Shown in pieces: positions 1-8,073 of a stretch of DNA of 57,730 nt (its first letter is position 1; each line of letters opens with the position of its first letter). The notes under the pieces were generated by a model. It was given only the letters and a program-made list of their open reading frames with translations. It did not search any database and had not been told where the DNA came from. Both the position numbers and the translations under genes were made by a program. The DNA comes from an uncultured cyanobacterium (GTDB lineage: Bacteria > Cyanobacteriota > Cyanobacteriia > PCC-6307 > Cyanobiaceae), in contig CAIJRN010000017.1 in NCBI GenBank assembly GCA_903823115.1, positions 1 to 57,730 of the forward strand, read 5' to 3'.

Positions 1-719
1 CGTAAGCGGCAGCTCAGCTCTTGGCGGAAGCCGAATTTGAGCGGAGCGTAGAATTGCTGGTTAACACCTGCTTGACGCAGAATCGATTCAGGATAGAGGC
101 TGTCGCGTGGATTGTACATCCAGCAGACCGGCAGGATGCCCTCGTTGGCAATGTTGCCACCACTGAGGATCGTACGGATACCATGGCGCCGTGCTGCGCG
201 ATGCAGCACGGCCTGAATCGCGATGTCGGTGGGCAATTCGATATCGGGTACTCCCGCTTCCAGGAAAGCCCGCTGCACCTGGCGGAACTGATTCCAGTCG
301 AGCACCTCGGCCTCATAGGTGATCCCAGGGAGGGAGGCCAGCTGGTAGACGTTCTGCAAGGCGATCGGGGTATCCCAGCCGTTGTCGAGATGCACGGCCA
401 GCACGCGCAAACCTGCCTTGTGGGCATGCAAGGCAACGGTGGAGCTATCAACTCCGCCGCTGATGCCCACCACGACATCGTGATCGCCACTGCCGCGGGG
501 GATCGCCTGCCAGAAACGCTCCAGATCGGGCACAGCATCAGCTCGGTAGGCGGTGACGAGCAGTCGCCGCTCAAGGAAGTCAAGACAGTGATTGCAGCGA
601 CCGCTGGCATCAAAACGGATCCAGGGATCGCTGGTGTCCATCACGCAGAAGCTGCAGATCCGGTATGGGCGCTGCGGTGCTTTAGTGGTGTATTTGCTCA
701 AAGTGATTCTGCCGCTCAT
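1..719 (-). CDS. wbpG: N-acetyl sugar amidotransferase, WbpG/PtmG-like (3' end cut by window edge)
   Basis: The first 239 residues are visible; the 3' end lies beyond base 1. Two CxxC pairs (Cys22/25 and Cys42/45, in ICSFC and RCNHC) look like a zinc site. They precede a PP-loop SGGVDSS at residues 87-93, which binds ATP in the adenine-nucleotide alpha-hydrolase fold. This order is typical of the WbpG family, which uses ammonia from a HisH/HisF-like pair to convert an N-acetyl or carboxyl group of a UDP-sugar to an acetamidino or amide group for O-antigen or glycan synthesis. The ATG at 719 overlaps the hisF-like stop as ATGA, so the genes are probably translationally coupled. The family call is firm; the exact sugar substrate cannot be read from the sequence. 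Confidence 0.88.
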   Translation of the reverse strand, partial: MSGRITLSKYTTKAPQRPYRICSFCVMDTSDPWIRFDASGRCNHCLDFLERRLLVTAYRADAVPDLERFWQAIPRGSGDHDVVVGISGGVDSSTVALHAHKAGLRVLAVHLDNGWDTPIALQNVYQLASLPGITYEAEVLDWNQFRQVQRAFLEAGVPDIELPTDIAIQAVLHRAARRHGIRTILSGGNIANEGILPVCWMYNPRDSLYPESILRQAGVNQQFYAPLKFGFRQELSCRL

Positions 720-1507
720 CTCACCAAGCTTTGAAAGCCGGGCAACTGCTGTTGAAGCCAGCGATGTGTGAGGGGGTAATTGAGCAGCACTTGGCGACTG
801 TTTGGGGCATAAACGAACAGGCTACCGGCCGCTAATCCAGAGAGGGGAGTGACCTCTAGCAGTTCGGCTAGATGGCGAGAATGACCACAGCCGCCCAACG
901 CCACCAGTGAAATGGTGAGGTTGTTGTTAAGGGTCGCCAGCACTGGCACGTCATAGCCCTGGCCCAAGCCATCCCGCTCGACGGACTGGATCACCAGTTC
1001 ACCGGCACCGGCCTGCTGAGCAGCCAGGGCCAGATCCTGCAGAGGCAGGCCAGAAGATCCGGAATCAGGCCTGCCGAACCAGGCCAGCGTTTCACCGCCG
1101 CAAGGGCTGAGCACGTTGAGAATCACGGTGATCGTGGAGGAGCCGAAGCGCTCGGCGGCATGCCTGAGGAAGCCGAAATCGTCAGCCAGCACAGCGCTCA
1201 GCGCCACCTTTTCAACACCAAGGGCAAGCAGATCATGAATCTGCTCAAGACTATTAATACCACCGCCCACCGTGAGCGGGACAGTAGTGAAGCGAGCCAA
1301 GGCCTCCACGAAAGACATAGGAATGGTGCGTCCCTGGGGCGTGGCATCGATATCCAGAACCAGCAACTCATCCACTTCAAAGCCACTGAACACATAAGCG
1401 GCATTAAGCGGATCGCCGAGATACTGGCGAACATCAAATTGCCTGGTTTTCACCAGATGCAGGTGCTGGTCCACCAGCAGCGATGCGACAAGACGGGGAC
1501 GCAGCAT
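716..1507 (-). CDS. hisF2: HisF2-like ammonia-relay subunit of surface-sugar amidotransferase
   Basis: A 263-residue TIM-barrel protein of the HisF family, with the phosphate loop TVGGGI (79-84), the DID strand end near residue 52 and SVERDG. By hand alignment with canonical HisF, the two catalytic aspartates (Asp11 and Asp130 in Thermotoga) are replaced here by Leu11 and Asn131. That argues against imidazole-glycerol-phosphate synthase activity. Together with its place between a WbpG-like amidotransferase (ATGA overlap downstream) and a HisH-like glutaminase (2 bp upstream), it points to the HisF2 type of O-antigen clusters, which channels ammonia to WbpG. The histidine-pathway hisF is expected elsewhere in the genome. 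Function is inferred from family and context. Confidence 0.85.
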   Translation of the reverse strand: MLRPRLVASLLVDQHLHLVKTRQFDVRQYLGDPLNAAYVFSGFEVDELLVLDIDATPQGRTIPMSFVEALARFTTVPLTVGGGINSLEQIHDLLALGVEKVALSAVLADDFGFLRHAAERFGSSTITVILNVLSPCGGETLAWFGRPDSGSSGLPLQDLALAAQQAGAGELVIQSVERDGLGQGYDVPVLATLNNNLTISLVALGGCGHSRHLAELLEVTPLSGLAAGSLFVYAPNSRQVLLNYPLTHRWLQQQLPGFQSLVR

Positions 1508-1509
1508 GG

Positions 1510-2145
1510 TCAGCCCGTCAGGAAATTATGAAGCAGCTGCAGACCCTGACGACGGCTTTTTTCAGGATGGAATTGCACCCCACAGATGTTTCCCTTTTCC
1601 AGCAGGCCCAGCCATGGCTGATCGTGTCGGTAGAAACCGCAGCTGGTAGAGACTTCTTCTGGAGTGCCCATCACGCCGTAGGCATTGGCAAAATAAAACA
1701 GTTGCCTGTCTGGGGGAATAGCACGCAGCAAACGGGGGTGACCAACACAGGATTCGATGCTGTTCCAGCCGAGGTGCGGAACCTTGTACAGGCGAGGATT
1801 GGCAGGACGGATGCGAAGACTGCAGTGATCAGGCAGCAGGCCAAGGCCGGGATGCTGTGGGGCTTCCTCACTGGACCGGGTGAGGAGCTGGAAACCAAGG
1901 CAGATCCCGAGGGTGGGCAGCCCATCTTGGACGAGCCGAATTACCTGGTCCCAAAGGCCGCTGCTGCGCAAGCTGTCGATCGCTGGGCCGAAATGGCCGA
2001 CACCGGGAAGGACGAGCGCGTCCACGGACTGAAGAGCATCTGGCGTCGAGGCAAGAAAAGCCTTAGCGCCTACAGCATGGAAGGCGGCCTCAAGAGACGC
2101 GACATTCCCTGTCCCGTAGTCAACAATGGCAACGCTAGAACTCAA
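1510..2145 (-). CDS. hisH2: HisH2-like glutamine amidotransferase subunit
   Basis: A 211-residue class I glutamine amidotransferase of the HisH family. The nucleophile is Cys82 in GICLGFQLL, and the catalytic His193 and Glu195 lie in FHPEKS. The N-terminal VDYGTGN and LPGVGHFG segments are also HisH-like. It should release ammonia from glutamine and pass it to the HisF2-like partner that begins 2 bp downstream, feeding amidation of a sugar by the WbpG-like enzyme. The start used is the TTG at 2145, because no better in-frame start lies before the first conserved residues. It is separated from the upstream glycosyltransferase by a short G-rich spacer. Confidence 0.87.
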   Translation of the reverse strand: MSSSVAIVDYGTGNVASLEAAFHAVGAKAFLASTPDALQSVDALVLPGVGHFGPAIDSLRSSGLWDQVIRLVQDGLPTLGICLGFQLLTRSSEEAPQHPGLGLLPDHCSLRIRPANPRLYKVPHLGWNSIESCVGHPRLLRAIPPDRQLFYFANAYGVMGTPEEVSTSCGFYRHDQPWLGLLEKGNICGVQFHPEKSRRQGLQLLHNFLTG

Positions 2146-2192
2146 AGCATCTAAGTCGATGCTGAAACTCTAGCCGCTGGATCAGAAAAAAA

Positions 2193-2212
2193 GGGGGGGG
2201 GTGGGGTGGGGG
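2193..2212 (+). repeat. G-rich homopolymer tract (G9-T-G4-T-G5)
   Basis: Twenty bases containing 18 G in runs of 9, 4 and 5 separated by single T, preceded by seven A. It lies in the 92-bp gap between the glycosyltransferase stop and the hisH2 start. The flanking genes are read from the other strand, so the G-run is in the template strand. Single-base spacers and long G runs make it a plausible G-quadruplex former and a slippage-prone site. No function is shown. Confidence 0.7.
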
Positions 2213-2240
2213 TAATGCAGTCCCGGCTAAAGCTGCATTA
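2213..2240 (-). other. Inverted repeat at the end of a glycosyltransferase gene
   Basis: TAATGCAG (2213-2220) and CTGCATTA (2233-2240) form a perfect 8-bp stem with a 12-nt loop that includes the glycosyltransferase stop codon. In the direction of transcription it is followed by a C-rich stretch and then seven T (2186-2192). The spacer is too long for a classical intrinsic terminator, so this may be an attenuator or may be fortuitous. Confidence 0.35.
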
Positions 2241-3491
2241 TCCGCTATTTGCATCAACAGGGGCCAAGGTGGTTCTGGCGGCGCTGGCGATCGCTGCCGA
2301 CACGCGGGACGCGGAATAAGCGGCACTGGGTGGTGGCAACTCGAACTGACTGCGATCCATCGCTTTCCAGGCCTGCCAGTAAGCAACAATCGCCGAGGCG
2401 ATTCCATCAGGATCACCATGGGAGACAGCCTTTCCGAGTCCGTTGGTGATAACGAACTGACCGCTGGCACCACCTGGATGGGTGATCACCAGCACAGGCC
2501 GACGGAGAGCGAGGTAGTCGGTGAGCTTGGAAAGCAAAAACTGCGAGTCCCGAGCCAAATCGAATCGCCAATCGATGGCTAAGAGCAGATCGGCCTGACG
2601 CTGCAGATGCAGTGCATGAGAGGCCGTGACCAAACCGAGATCCTGCATCCAGGGCCCCGCCTTGCGGATCAGGCGGCGGCAGTGCGGGGTGGAATGGCCG
2701 GCCTGCAGAAGCTCCAGGTCGGTAAACAGGGGATGCTGGCTGGGGAGAGAGGCCAGGGCCCGCAACAGCGGATCCACCGGACGCTCGGCGGTGAAACTGC
2801 CGGTGTGGACAACGCGGAAGCGCTTGCCTGGAGCCCAGGGCCCCGGCTGCAAGCTGGATTCGTCATAGACATTGAAGTCCAGCACCATCCGATCAGCGAG
2901 CCCGGGATAGCGCTGCTGGTAGCGCTCCAACGTCACCGGGGAGGTGAAAGAAATGCGGCTGGCGGTTTGGAGACAACGACTCTCCTCAGCACGATGCCAG
3001 CGGGAGCGATTCCATGAGGGCTCCAGGGAGGATTCGCACCAGGGATCGCTCAGGTGCAGAAACCAGGGCACCTGATAGAAGCGTGCCAACTTGAGAGCAA
3101 GGAGATGGGAGGAGGGCGGGAAGGCGCGGGAATAGATCAGATCAGGCTTCTGTCGCAGATGGCGGATCGCCCGCTGGTCTTGCCAGGTGAACAGAAACGA
3201 CCAGTCGGGCCGTCGGGCCAACCAGGGTGCCAGGAGGCGCAGGAGGATACGCTGCCAGCGACGCAGACGACAACGGAGCTGCACAACCTGGCTGGGGTGA
3301 CTGGCCTCGGAGTCCTGCAGCAGCAGGGATGTCAGATCCGTGCCTTCGCCGGCTGGGGTCTCTGCGGTGAGCACATCGAACGCCAGATCAGGCTGGCGAC
3401 GCAAGCCCTGAAGGATCTTGCCTACCTGCAACGCCTCGGCGTTGTTGGAAGGCGGCGTTTCCACCGATACAAGGAGGATCCTGTGAGTCAA
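2238..3491 (-). CDS. Glycosyltransferase, GT-B fold (GT4-like)
   Basis: About 417 residues from a TTG start at 3491. This start overlaps the upstream stop as TTGA and gives a normal GT-B N-terminus (HRILLVSVETPPSNN). The frame stays open upstream but only as an antisense-like extension within the previous gene. The first domain contains KPDLIYSRAFPPSSH, and the C-terminal domain has a conserved segment SKLTDYLALRRPVLVI (about residue 321), typical of nucleotide-sugar-binding halves of GT4-type enzymes. It is probably cytoplasmic and transfers one sugar to the growing polysaccharide. Acceptor and donor are unknown. Confidence 0.75.
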   Translation of the reverse strand: MTHRILLVSVETPPSNNAEALQVGKILQGLRRQPDLAFDVLTAETPAGEGTDLTSLLLQDSEASHPSQVVQLRCRLRRWQRILLRLLAPWLARRPDWSFLFTWQDQRAIRHLRQKPDLIYSRAFPPSSHLLALKLARFYQVPWFLHLSDPWCESSLEPSWNRSRWHRAEESRCLQTASRISFTSPVTLERYQQRYPGLADRMVLDFNVYDESSLQPGPWAPGKRFRVVHTGSFTAERPVDPLLRALASLPSQHPLFTDLELLQAGHSTPHCRRLIRKAGPWMQDLGLVTASHALHLQRQADLLLAIDWRFDLARDSQFLLSKLTDYLALRRPVLVITHPGGASGQFVITNGLGKAVSHGDPDGIASAIVAYWQAWKAMDRSQFELPPPSAAYSASRVSAAIASAARTTLAPVDANSG

Positions 3492-4723
3492 GCCGGAATG
3501 GACGGTGGAGTCTGAAATTTCTCCATGAGGTGATTGTAGGTGCTCAGCATGGGCTCGGGACTGCGGAGCCGCAGGCCAATGGATCGGATCCGCTGACGGT
3601 GACCCGGCTCGGCAAGAATGGCCTTGAGACGATATCCAGCCCTCTGCACTTGAGTTGGATCGTTGAAACAGGCGATGGCACCGGCGCCTTCCAATTCCAG
3701 CCACTGGGCTTCATCACCGACGCCGGGCGGCATCAACAGTGGCAGGCCACACGCCCAGTATTCGCCGTGCTTGATGGCAGAGCAGGCGAAGGACCAGGGA
3801 CCGCTGTTGATGAATGACAGGGCAAGGTCGGCGGCATTGAGGTAATCGCCGACGTGATCATGAGGAACGCAATCCACGAACAGTTGATGGGCCTCAAAAC
3901 CAACTTGCAGGAGCTGCCAACGCACAGGTTCTGGATCGGCGGAGGTGAGAATGATTATATGGAGACTGCAGCCCAGCGACGCCTGCAGATGGCGCAGCAT
4001 GGCGAGTTCATGGAGGGGCGAATAAATCCCTCCGAACTTGCCGGCATACACCACCGCTAGCCGGTTGCCGATGCCGAGCTGCTGGCGCATCCGGCTGCGA
4101 GCCTGAGGATCGAACCGGAATCGTTGGGCATCCACCCAGCAGGGAACCGTGTGTAGACGGGCCGGAAGAATACCTTCCTGCTGCTGCAGATGGCGGGCAT
4201 AGCCCTGACTGACAGTGATCAAGACAGCGGCACTGCGTTTGACTTGCCGCTCCCAGCGCCGCTGAACGAGGTATTTAGGGTCCCAGCGGCTCCAGGTGGC
4301 GGTCTGCCGCATGTACTCGGCATGGGGCTCGAAGGACTCGGCCACATAGGGTATATTTAGGCGACGCTGCAGTGAGGCGCCATGGATGGCGGAAGTACCG
4401 CGGCAGATGATGAGGTCGGGTTTCAGCTGTTGAGCAGCCTCGGATAGACTGCGGCTCCAGCGCTGATGGTGACGGAGGCGCGAGAGCAAGGGAAGCCGGG
4501 ACTGAAGCGAAGGCAGAGGATAATGTTGAACCTTGGTGGGCAGAGATTGCAGACTGGGTAGATCGTGATGATTGGCTATGGAGTCTTCCACTGGGCGTTC
4601 TGGAGAGAACAACCAGATCTGCTCGACCCGCGGATCAGCACTGAGCGCGGCGAGATGGGGAACCACGGTGGCCAAGGTGAGCGGATCACTTGCTGGCCAG
4701 GGAATGATGAAAAAGAGTCTCAC
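3488..4723 (-). CDS. Glycosyltransferase, GT4-like
   Basis: 411 residues from a GTG at 4723. The N-terminus (MRLFFIIPWPASDPLTL) starts directly with the first beta strand. Visible GT-B features are KPDLIICRGTSAIHG, AAVLITVSQGYARHL followed by the linker VPCWVD, VVYAGKFGGIY at the start of the C-domain, and HGEYWACGLPLL near the donor site. The gene overlaps the next glycosyltransferase by TTGA and lies 6 bp after the oxygenase gene, so it sits inside one transcription unit. Specificity is not known. Confidence 0.77.
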   Translation of the reverse strand: MRLFFIIPWPASDPLTLATVVPHLAALSADPRVEQIWLFSPERPVEDSIANHHDLPSLQSLPTKVQHYPLPSLQSRLPLLSRLRHHQRWSRSLSEAAQQLKPDLIICRGTSAIHGASLQRRLNIPYVAESFEPHAEYMRQTATWSRWDPKYLVQRRWERQVKRSAAVLITVSQGYARHLQQQEGILPARLHTVPCWVDAQRFRFDPQARSRMRQQLGIGNRLAVVYAGKFGGIYSPLHELAMLRHLQASLGCSLHIIILTSADPEPVRWQLLQVGFEAHQLFVDCVPHDHVGDYLNAADLALSFINSGPWSFACSAIKHGEYWACGLPLLMPPGVGDEAQWLELEGAGAIACFNDPTQVQRAGYRLKAILAEPGHRQRIRSIGLRLRSPEPMLSTYNHLMEKFQTPPSIPA

Positions 4724-4729
4724 TCCTGT

Positions 4730-5530
4730 TCAGCCCAGAGGGGTCCAGCGGCGTAACCAGTAGCCGAGGCGCTGACGTAGCGAAGCGTTGGCTGTCTCAA
4801 TCTGCTCGCCTATGGCGGGTAAATAGCGAGTGGTGATGGCCTGGAATCGACGTCGCTCACGCCAGGGCCTCGGTGCAACCGTATAATAATAAAAGGCCAA
4901 GGATGTTCTCGGATAGCCTTCAGGGAATTGATGCGGAGTGGGATGTCCGTGAAATGTTCTGTCGTTTGCATTGAAGATCACCAGTCGATTGGCGATCGGC
5001 TCGATAGCCGTCATCTCCCCCAGGTGTTGGCGTCTTGGGTTAAGGGTAAGGAGAAGCCGACCATCCCAGGCAGACTGATAGCCACTATTGAGATATAGCA
5101 GCACATTGATGCGGCGGTGCAAATGGAGTTGGCGATTCCAGTTGAAATCTGTATGCAGCTTGAGGAACCCACCACGCTGGGTACGGTGCAGACCACCGCC
5201 TTCGAGGTAGGGGTCTGCAATCAGACCGGAGATGCCAGAGACCCTTTCCAGAAAGCGCAAAAAGTTTCCTGAGTTGAAAAAGCAGCAAACCTGGGACATG
5301 ACAGGAGGCATCTGCCCCCAGTCGTTGAGAGCAGTTTTACTTTTTTGCGTGAAACCGTTGGAAGCATTGATGCTGGTTTCCACGGCGCGGCACTGCTTTT
5401 CAAGCTCATTCGCGAGCGCTGCAGGCAAGAAGCTATCGATTCCAAGGTGAGGGAAGGGGCGGGCCGCGTCAAAAGAGGTTTTGAGGGACAGCCAGTCGGG
5501 CTGCTCGATGGAGTTGTAGAGATCGCTCAT
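4730..5530 (-). CDS. 2OG-Fe(II) oxygenase (prolyl-4-hydroxylase-like)
   Basis: 266 residues from the ATG at 5530; an in-frame start 11 codons upstream is also possible. The iron triad HxD...H is visible as His126 and Asp128 (KLHTDFNW) and His194 (TFHGHP), with Arg208 in YPRTSLAFYYY as the expected 2-oxoglutarate ligand. The spacing and the RINVLLYLN strand match Fe(II)/2-oxoglutarate dioxygenases of the P4Hc superfamily. Such an enzyme within a glycan locus may hydroxylate a sugar, lipid or protein target, but the substrate cannot be deduced. It is followed at 6 bp by a glycosyltransferase. Confidence 0.8.
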   Translation of the reverse strand: MSDLYNSIEQPDWLSLKTSFDAARPFPHLGIDSFLPAALANELEKQCRAVETSINASNGFTQKSKTALNDWGQMPPVMSQVCCFFNSGNFLRFLERVSGISGLIADPYLEGGGLHRTQRGGFLKLHTDFNWNRQLHLHRRINVLLYLNSGYQSAWDGRLLLTLNPRRQHLGEMTAIEPIANRLVIFNANDRTFHGHPTPHQFPEGYPRTSLAFYYYTVAPRPWRERRRFQAITTRYLPAIGEQIETANASLRQRLGYWLRRWTPLG

Positions 5531-5793
5531 GGCCTCAGGAAACAACAAACCAATCCATGCCAACCAACACAGCGGAGCAATTATGACTCAAAGCACTTAC
5601 TACATTCATCGCAGAGACACGAGATTCAGCCATGAACGATAACATCATCATCACAGCGCTGAATGGCATAAGTCTTCGCTATTCGCAGCAATCCTATGAC
5701 ATTCCTTGGGTCGCCGCTCAAAGCAACGATGTAAATGCAGATGTAAAAATACGACCTGAGAAGATAAGTTGTTTCCAGCACCGTGTTCATCGA

Positions 5794-6933
5794 TCAGTTG
5801 ACAGAGAACAGGGATGGCAGACACTCAGCAGCCAGGTGGGCCTCGATCCTCTGGAGTTGACGCTCATAAGTGTGATCAGCAGCGAACGCCTGGCGGGCTG
5901 CCATGCGCTGCGGGCTATTCCAATGATCCAACTGCTGAAGCACGGATTCAAACAAGGCGATATAGCCATCGTTAGAGCCATTTTCACTCATGGCAAGGAG
6001 GTCAGCATCTTGGGAATATTCACCGGTGTAGGTGGCCACAATCGTGCGACCACTGGCCAGGTATTCCATAAACTTGTGCGGGCTGGCCTGATCTGCATGA
6101 TAACTTGCCTGGTAACAGACCAGCTGTAGATCGACACACTCCAGAATCCGGGGAATCAACGAACTAGTAACCTTCCCCCACCAATACACATTCTGAGAAC
6201 CGGTCAAATGCCGCCTCAGGAAGCTGTCAGGCGAACAGGCCCCCACGAAGTGAAACTGCACCTCTGGATGAGCCTTAATCAGACTGACCAGGAGATCGTG
6301 ATCCAGGTAGGCCATGTCCAGGTTGCCAACATAGGCGGCTTGCACCCCTGGGGCGGCCAGTCGCTGGCGCTGGATGGCAGCCAGCTGGAGGGATTCATAC
6401 ACCGGAGCCAGGCCATGATGCAACCGATAAACGCATCGATGATGCGGTGAGAGCTGCTGGCGGATCAGCTCAGTAGTGCAGAAGCAGATATCAGCGGTGC
6501 GGGCGGCAAGGGCGGGATGAAAATTCTGGTTGAGATCCACCTGGTGATAAATCCGCAGACGATCACCGGCAAAGCTAAGGTCGTAGAAGCGGGAATTCTC
6601 AAACAGCCACACCACAGAAACCCTGGCGCCGGCCAACCGCTCCAGCCGCTGCAGCCAGCGACGTTCCAACCAACGCCGGAGTGAAGCCGGGAGAAAACGT
6701 AGCCCCGGTAACAGGCTTGGCCCTTGCACCAAGCGGATGCCAGGTTCATCCGGAATCGGGCTCAGCGTGAGCTCCCGTAAGGAGGGATCCGGTGGATCCA
6801 CAAACAACACGGAGCGGCCTCGGCGCGCCAAGGAGCGAGCGTAATGGTGCTTGCTGACGGAATGGGCCTCCCAAGGTTCCGGGCTGATCAGCAGCACCGC
6901 AGTCGGCGGTGAAGGGCGCATGGGCATTAACAT
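5794..6933 (-). CDS. Glycosyltransferase, TuaH/GT4-like
   Basis: Up to 379 residues. Possible starts are ATG 6933 or ATG 6927; the latter overlaps the upstream TAA as TAATG. The N-terminal VLLISPEPWEAHSVSKHHYAR and RSVLFVDPP, the central RIYHQVD, and the C-terminal AAYVGNL...YLDHDLL and HKFMEYLASGRTIVAT segments resemble GT-B glycosyltransferases related to teichuronic-acid TuaH. It is preceded by the GT11 gene with a 7-bp overlap. It is followed by 263 bp of AT-richer non-coding sequence (5531-5793), in which no gene was seen. Confidence 0.75.
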   Translation of the reverse strand: MLMPMRPSPPTAVLLISPEPWEAHSVSKHHYARSLARRGRSVLFVDPPDPSLRELTLSPIPDEPGIRLVQGPSLLPGLRFLPASLRRWLERRWLQRLERLAGARVSVVWLFENSRFYDLSFAGDRLRIYHQVDLNQNFHPALAARTADICFCTTELIRQQLSPHHRCVYRLHHGLAPVYESLQLAAIQRQRLAAPGVQAAYVGNLDMAYLDHDLLVSLIKAHPEVQFHFVGACSPDSFLRRHLTGSQNVYWWGKVTSSLIPRILECVDLQLVCYQASYHADQASPHKFMEYLASGRTIVATYTGEYSQDADLLAMSENGSNDGYIALFESVLQQLDHWNSPQRMAARQAFAADHTYERQLQRIEAHLAAECLPSLFSVN

Positions 6934-7790
6934 TTACAGCCAGCGAGCCGTAAAAGATTGCTGCGTAAACGATGCATGTGTTGAAAATAGGATTTGCGTC
7001 GATAAAAGAGCTTTTCAAAATAGAAACGCTCCGCCAGATTCAAGCGCATCATCTCCGCAGCAGGGAGCATCTCGTAACGCGCTTCATCCCAGACCTGGAG
7101 GTCGACGCCTTCAAGATTATCCGGTGCCCAGATTCCGGCATGGGGCACTGGGAAGCCGATCCATTCCGCCTGGCCAAGGAAGGCTGCCCACCAAGCGAAC
7201 GAGCTAGGAGAGAGAGCCAGTTGACGGGCACTCCTCAGAAAGTCGAAGTCCTCCTGGGCGGACTGGCTGCGGAGGATCGGCCGGTAGCGGCGGAAACGAC
7301 GGAAAAAGGGATCGGCCGGATCGTCGGTGACCAGGATCAGATCGCGGAAGCGGCTCTGCTCGATCAGCTGCTCATACCAGGAAAAGGGCAGGGCCCAACC
7401 ATGCCAGAGATAGTCCCGCCGACGCACATGCACCACGAGGTCTCGGGGGTGGGGTTGATTGATGCTGGCCACAGGCCGCTCCAACCAGCGGCGGATGGCC
7501 TGTTTATAGGGCTGAAAATAAGCGTAGCGCTGAAACCAGCCTCGCAGAACCAAGCGGCGTGGCGAGGGATCGGCCAGAAGCCCATTCAGATCGAGGCGGT
7601 GACCTTCGAGAAGGATTCTGGGCTGATCAAAGCTGCGCCCCTCAACGCGCAGCCCTGTTCCAGGGAAGCCTGAAATCGGGCAGACCTGAAGAGCGAATCC
7701 AAGCCGCTCAGCAAGTATACGGCCCAAGCAGTATTGGAAGAGTTGATTGCCTGCCTGGTCCTGAAAGATGACTTCGATCAATTTAATCAA
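6927..7790 (-). CDS. GT11-family (alpha-1,2-fucosyltransferase-like) glycosyltransferase
   Basis: 287 residues from a TTG start (7790 or 7781). Conserved GT11 features are the N-terminal GNQLFQYCLGR, the HVRRRDY motif (HxRRxDY) that binds the GDP-sugar, ILVTDDP, and the C-terminal SPSSFAWWAAFLG. The usual GGLGNQLFQY start is altered to DQAGNQLFQY. GT11 enzymes transfer L-fucose from GDP-fucose in an alpha-1,2 linkage; gmd and fcl lie in the same locus. A second GT11 occurs at 19.9 kb. Confidence 0.82.
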   Translation of the reverse strand: MIKLIEVIFQDQAGNQLFQYCLGRILAERLGFALQVCPISGFPGTGLRVEGRSFDQPRILLEGHRLDLNGLLADPSPRRLVLRGWFQRYAYFQPYKQAIRRWLERPVASINQPHPRDLVVHVRRRDYLWHGWALPFSWYEQLIEQSRFRDLILVTDDPADPFFRRFRRYRPILRSQSAQEDFDFLRSARQLALSPSSFAWWAAFLGQAEWIGFPVPHAGIWAPDNLEGVDLQVWDEARYEMLPAAEMMRLNLAERFYFEKLFYRRKSYFQHMHRLRSNLLRLAGCKC

Positions 7791-8073
7791 CCAGGCAAAT
7801 ACTTATCGGCTAAATAAAAAGATTCAACGAAAGAACAATATCCTGTGATTGCATTAAACAGCATTTACATGGCTAGCCATAAGGTAGCATCAGATAAAGA
7901 CATCGATTGCAGTCACGGGAAAAGCGGTATCTACAGGGGATCATAGACAAGCAACCGACTTGCGAAAGAAGGCAACCACAGAAAACTCAGCAGAACAAGG
8001 CGCTGCCCCTACAAAAAGACAGAACGAGCATACATATTACTTAGCCCACCTGGAAAAGAAAAAAGCAAGTCGA
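7791..8073. other. AT-rich intergenic region
   Basis: 283 bases between the GT11 gene and an FkbM gene, clearly AT-richer than the surroundings. No open frame with protein-like content and no hairpin followed by a T-run was recognised. It probably holds the promoter for the GT11 gene and its downstream neighbours. Confidence 0.4.

Noticed and set aside
21-734. Long plus-strand open frame at the left edge
   Set aside because: It is the antisense of the WbpG-like gene; the minus strand has zinc and PP-loop motifs in frame.
716-2145. HisF and HisH as histidine biosynthesis genes
   Set aside because: Neighbouring WbpG-like gene, surrounding glycosyltransferases and loss of both catalytic Asp in the HisF-like protein point to sugar amidation.
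2186-2240. Classical intrinsic terminator before hisH2
   Set aside because: The hairpin and the T-run are separated by about 20 C-rich bases, and the hairpin includes the stop codon.
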